From NCBI GenBank assembly GCA_964497475.1, contig CAZCDM010000124.1, positions 1-7,140 on the forward strand: 7,140 bases of DNA, written 5' to 3'. The position numbers and the translations under genes are program-made. This DNA is from CAZCDM01 sp964497475. GTDB taxonomy: Bacteria > Planctomycetota > Phycisphaerae > SM23-33. A model generated the notes under the pieces. The model saw only the letters and a list, made by a program, of their open reading frames with translations, did no database searches and was not told where the DNA came from. Shown piece by piece: positions 5,292 to 7,140 of the stretch; the first letter of the stretch is position 1; each line of letters opens with the position of its first letter.

Positions 5292-6128
5292 ATGCGTACT
5301 GATTGCATTTTGTGGCAAGACGCCCGCTGTGACCATGTGGCATTTCCCCCGGCCGGGCTGTTCGCCCGATCGTTTTCGATCGAGACCCCGATGGCGAGCA
5401 TGACCGGCCATTTGATTGCGCCGGATCGCCCCCTCCGGCTGAGCGAGCTGCTCCCGGCCGCCCGGGCCATGACCGACAGCCTCGTCGAGAGCGTCCTGGA
5501 TCACCTCTGGCGGACAGGCCAGAGCGTTTCCTGCCAGGCCGGCTGCGCCAACTGCTGCAAGCAGTTCCTCATTCCGCTCGCGCCTCCCGAGGCCGCCGAC
5601 CTCTGGGCCCAAGTTGAAAACCTGCCCCCCGACCCACGGGAGAAATACACCCTGCGCTTCCTCGCCGCACTCCAGAAACTTAGCAACGCCCGGCCGTTCA
5701 CGCCCTCGGCAAACCGATCGCCCGACCGCCAGCTGGAAGAGCTCAGCTCCTGGTACGCCGAGCTGAATCTCGGTTGCCCGTTCCTGGACGATGGGCTTTG
5801 CTCGATCTATGCCGATCGCCCGCTGGCGTGCCGGGAGTACCTCGTGACCAGCCCGCCGCATTTCTGCAAAGGCCATCACCCCACCAAGGGATACAAGGTC
5901 CCCATGCCCGTCAGCATCGCCGAGGCGGTCTTCCAACTCGCAGCCGAGCTGGACGGAACCGACCTCGAAAGCGTCATCCTGACAATGATGCCGATGTGGA
6001 ACTACGAAAACCCTCACCGCATCGAGCAGACCTACCCGGCCCGAGAGATCATCGAGGGGTTCGTAACCATTCTCAACGCCCAGGCCGATTCAGCCAACCG
6101 CGCTGCCATCCCGTCCCAGGCGGCCTAG
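5292..6128 (+). CDS. YkgJ-type cysteine-cluster protein, paralog 2
   Basis: A 278-residue paralog of the preceding gene, alignable over nearly its whole length. The cluster is C81-xxx-C85-xx-C88-C89 in SCQAGCANCC. LSSWYAEL (151-158) follows, then CPFLDDGLCSIYADRPLACR (162-181) with C162, C170 and C180, and C192 after VTSPPHF. Shared blocks include LLPAARAMTDSLVESV (53-68), MPVSIAEAVFQLAAELDG (205-222) and YPAREI (248-253). The closely kept cysteines suggest both copies still bind metal; the exact ligand and partner are unknown. The start at ATG 5292 is chosen by N-terminal alignment with paralog 1 and a GGATGG five bases upstream. ATG 5283 and GTG 5223 are in-frame alternatives. The stop TAG overlaps the stop of the minus-strand TrpB-like gene by four bases (CTAG). 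Confidence 0.85.
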   Translation: MRTDCILWQDARCDHVAFPPAGLFARSFSIETPMASMTGHLIAPDRPLRLSELLPAARAMTDSLVESVLDHLWRTGQSVSCQAGCANCCKQFLIPLAPPEAADLWAQVENLPPDPREKYTLRFLAALQKLSNARPFTPSANRSPDRQLEELSSWYAELNLGCPFLDDGLCSIYADRPLACREYLVTSPPHFCKGHHPTKGYKVPMPVSIAEAVFQLAAELDGTDLESVILTMMPMWNYENPHRIEQTYPAREIIEGFVTILNAQADSANRAAIPSQAA

Positions 6129-6913
6129 GGTTTGGGCAGCCCGGCCAGGTCGGCCAGACCTTTTTCGAGGTCTTCCTGGGGCAATTCGTGGTCGATGAGC
6201 TTGCCGGAGAAGTATTTTTCGTACCCGGCCAGGTCCATGAGCCCATGGCCCGACCAGCACATGACGATGTTTTTTTCCTTGCCCTCTTCCTTGGCGAGGT
6301 TGGCCTGCTCGATGGTCGCCGCGATGGCGTGGGAGGTTTCCGGCGCGGGGATGAACCCCTCGGTCCGGGCCCACTGGACGGCCGCGGCGTAACAGGTGAG
6401 CTGGTCGTAGCTGCGGGGCGTCATCAGCCCATCGACGACGGCCTGGCTGACCAGCGGCGCCATGCCGTGATACCGCAGCCCGCCGGCGTGAATCGGCTCG
6501 GGCACGAATCCATGGCCCAGCGTGCGCATCGCCAGCAGAGGCGTCATGCAGGCCGTGTCGCCATGGTCATAGGCATAGGGGCCGCGGGTGAGCGTCGGGC
6601 AGCTCTTGGGCTCGACGGGGTAGATCTCGATATCGGCACCGTGGATCTTGTCGGCCACGAACGGAAAGGCCAGCCCCGCGAAGTTGCTGCCCCCGCCCGC
6701 GCAGCCGACGATCACATCGGGCTTGTCCACGCCCGCCAGAGCAAGCTGCTTGCGGGCCTCCAGGCCGATGACCGTCTGATGCAGCATGACGTGGTTGAGC
6801 ACGCTGCCGAGGCTGTACCGCGTCTTGCCGCTCTGATCGGCCACGGCGGCCTCGACGGCCTCGGAAATCGCAATGCCCAGCGAGCCGGGCGTGTCGGGCA
6901 TTTTTTCCAGCAC
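6125..6913 (-). CDS. TrpB2-type tryptophan synthase beta chain, C-terminal part, 5'-truncated
   Basis: C-terminal portion of a PLP-dependent TrpB2 (alternative tryptophan synthase beta), which makes tryptophan from indole and serine. Landmarks are PGSLGIAISEAVE (9-21), the phosphate-binding loop GCAGGGSN (70-77), EPKSCPTLTRGPYAYD (101-116), AGGLRYHGM (143-151), EGFIPAPETSHAI (185-197) and CWSGHG (219-224). TrpB2 proteins run to about 430-450 residues; here 262 are visible. The N-terminal region with the PLP lysine is missing. Family-like sequence begins only near 6920, reading CRAVLEKMPDTPGSLG where full-length members have a GR motif before PGSLG. Upstream, the DNA instead codes for a transposase on the other strand, and this frame hits TAA at 7009-7007. 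GTG 6913 is only a nominal start. As it stands this cannot be an active enzyme: it is a pseudogene or an assembly artefact. Confidence 0.9.
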   Translation of the reverse strand: MLEKMPDTPGSLGIAISEAVEAAVADQSGKTRYSLGSVLNHVMLHQTVIGLEARKQLALAGVDKPDVIVGCAGGGSNFAGLAFPFVADKIHGADIEIYPVEPKSCPTLTRGPYAYDHGDTACMTPLLAMRTLGHGFVPEPIHAGGLRYHGMAPLVSQAVVDGLMTPRSYDQLTCYAAAVQWARTEGFIPAPETSHAIAATIEQANLAKEEGKEKNIVMCWSGHGLMDLAGYEKYFSGKLIDHELPQEDLEKGLADLAGLPKP

Positions 6914-6947
6914 GGCCCGGCAGCGCTGGCCTTGGCGAACACGCGCA

Positions 6948-7140
6948 ATGGTGCTTCTGCCCGACCACCTCCATGCCCTCTGGGAACTGCCGGCGGATGA
7001 TCTGGATTACTCACGACGCATCGCCCGCTGGAAGGGACGTTTCACTTCGAGATGGCTCGCCGCCGGCGGTACTGAAGCCGACGTTCCCGCCGGCCAACGG
7101 AGAAAACGATTGCGGGGTGTCTGGCAACAACGGTTTCTGG
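6948..7140 (+). CDS. REP-associated tyrosine (HUH) transposase fragment
   Basis: Partial protein of the RAYT/IS200-like Y1 transposase family, single-strand nucleases linked to REP hairpins. MVLLPDHLHALWELP (residues 1-15 from ATG 6948) contains the HUH motif as DHLH and the family's PDHxHxxWxLP signature. YSRRIARWKGRFTSRW (20-35) and GVWQQRF at the end match the usual order, xxxWKxxF then GxWQxRFWEH. Family-like sequence extends a few codons further up (PWRTRA just before the ATG), so 6948 is not the true start; the N-terminal part is missing at the junction with the TrpB2 fragment. The catalytic tyrosine would lie past the right edge. In the last bases, CGGTTTCTGG reads RFL where the family has RFW, as if one T were extra. 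No REP hairpins are visible. Confidence 0.72.
   Translation, partial: MVLLPDHLHALWELPADDLDYSRRIARWKGRFTSRWLAAGGTEADVPAGQRRKRLRGVWQQRFL

Noticed and set aside
4560..6017. Minus-strand open frame of 485 codons opposite both YkgJ-type genes
   Set aside because: The plus-strand genes have conserved cysteine motifs and paralogy; the antisense protein is low-complexity with no recognisable domain.
5774..7000. Plus-strand open frame of 408 codons across paralog 2 and TrpB2
   Set aside because: It runs through two real genes in wrong frames and has no family features of its own; the RAYT fragment near its end is in a different frame.
6948..7140. Complete IS200-type element at the right end
   Set aside because: Only an internal piece of the transposase is visible, with no element ends, no REP hairpins and no catalytic tyrosine in the window.

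Overview
This 7,140-base window is GC-rich bacterial chromosome, densely coded on both strands and cut at both ends. It suggests a Planctomycetota-like genome, possibly Phycisphaerae. That guess rests on high GC, a long-type NadA, a shikimate kinase of the GGS/TRG subtype, a futalosine-pathway-like MqnA homologue and long YkgJ-type cysteine-cluster proteins. It is an inference from gene style, since no ribosomal RNA is present. I saw no tRNA, rRNA or CRISPR array.

Layout. Positions 1-525 (minus) hold the first 175 codons of topA (DNA topoisomerase I), running off the left edge. The 239-base gap at 526-764 is divergent. It carries a topA promoter with a perfect TTGACA, two inverted repeats, an AT-rich block and an aroK promoter placed so that its transcript would be leaderless. 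aroK-type shikimate kinase (765-1283) is followed by a divergent MqnA-like protein (1321-2145). Next, on the minus strand, is a 56-residue 2[4Fe-4S] ferredoxin (2265-2435) with a good ribosome binding site and a clear Rho-independent terminator. Then, on the plus strand, come a Fur-family regulator (2548-3036), nadA quinolinate synthase (3050-4156) and two tandem paralogous YkgJ-type cysteine-cluster proteins (4286-5101 and 5292-6128). The second paralog meets a minus-strand TrpB2-like gene (6125-6913) tail to tail, with a shared CTAG. That gene lacks its N-terminal half. Where it breaks off, a fragment of a REP-associated tyrosine (HUH) transposase begins on the plus strand and runs to the right edge.

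How the genes may work together. aroK supplies the shikimate pathway, whose end product chorismate is the substrate of true MqnA, so that pair is metabolically coherent if the MqnA homologue is active. From 2265 to 6128 the genes share a metal theme: a ferredoxin, a Fur-family metal sensor, NadA (an oxygen-sensitive [4Fe-4S] enzyme) and two proteins with CxxxCxxCC clusters. The 13-base gap between fur and nadA makes co-transcription likely. A metal- or Fe-S-responsive NAD synthesis module is a reasonable hypothesis but is not proven by the sequence.

The strongest anomaly is the junction near 6915-6930, where two unrelated genes both lose their 5' parts. It is either a real rearrangement or a chimeric assembly join. 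I found no unmistakable new defence or mobile system.
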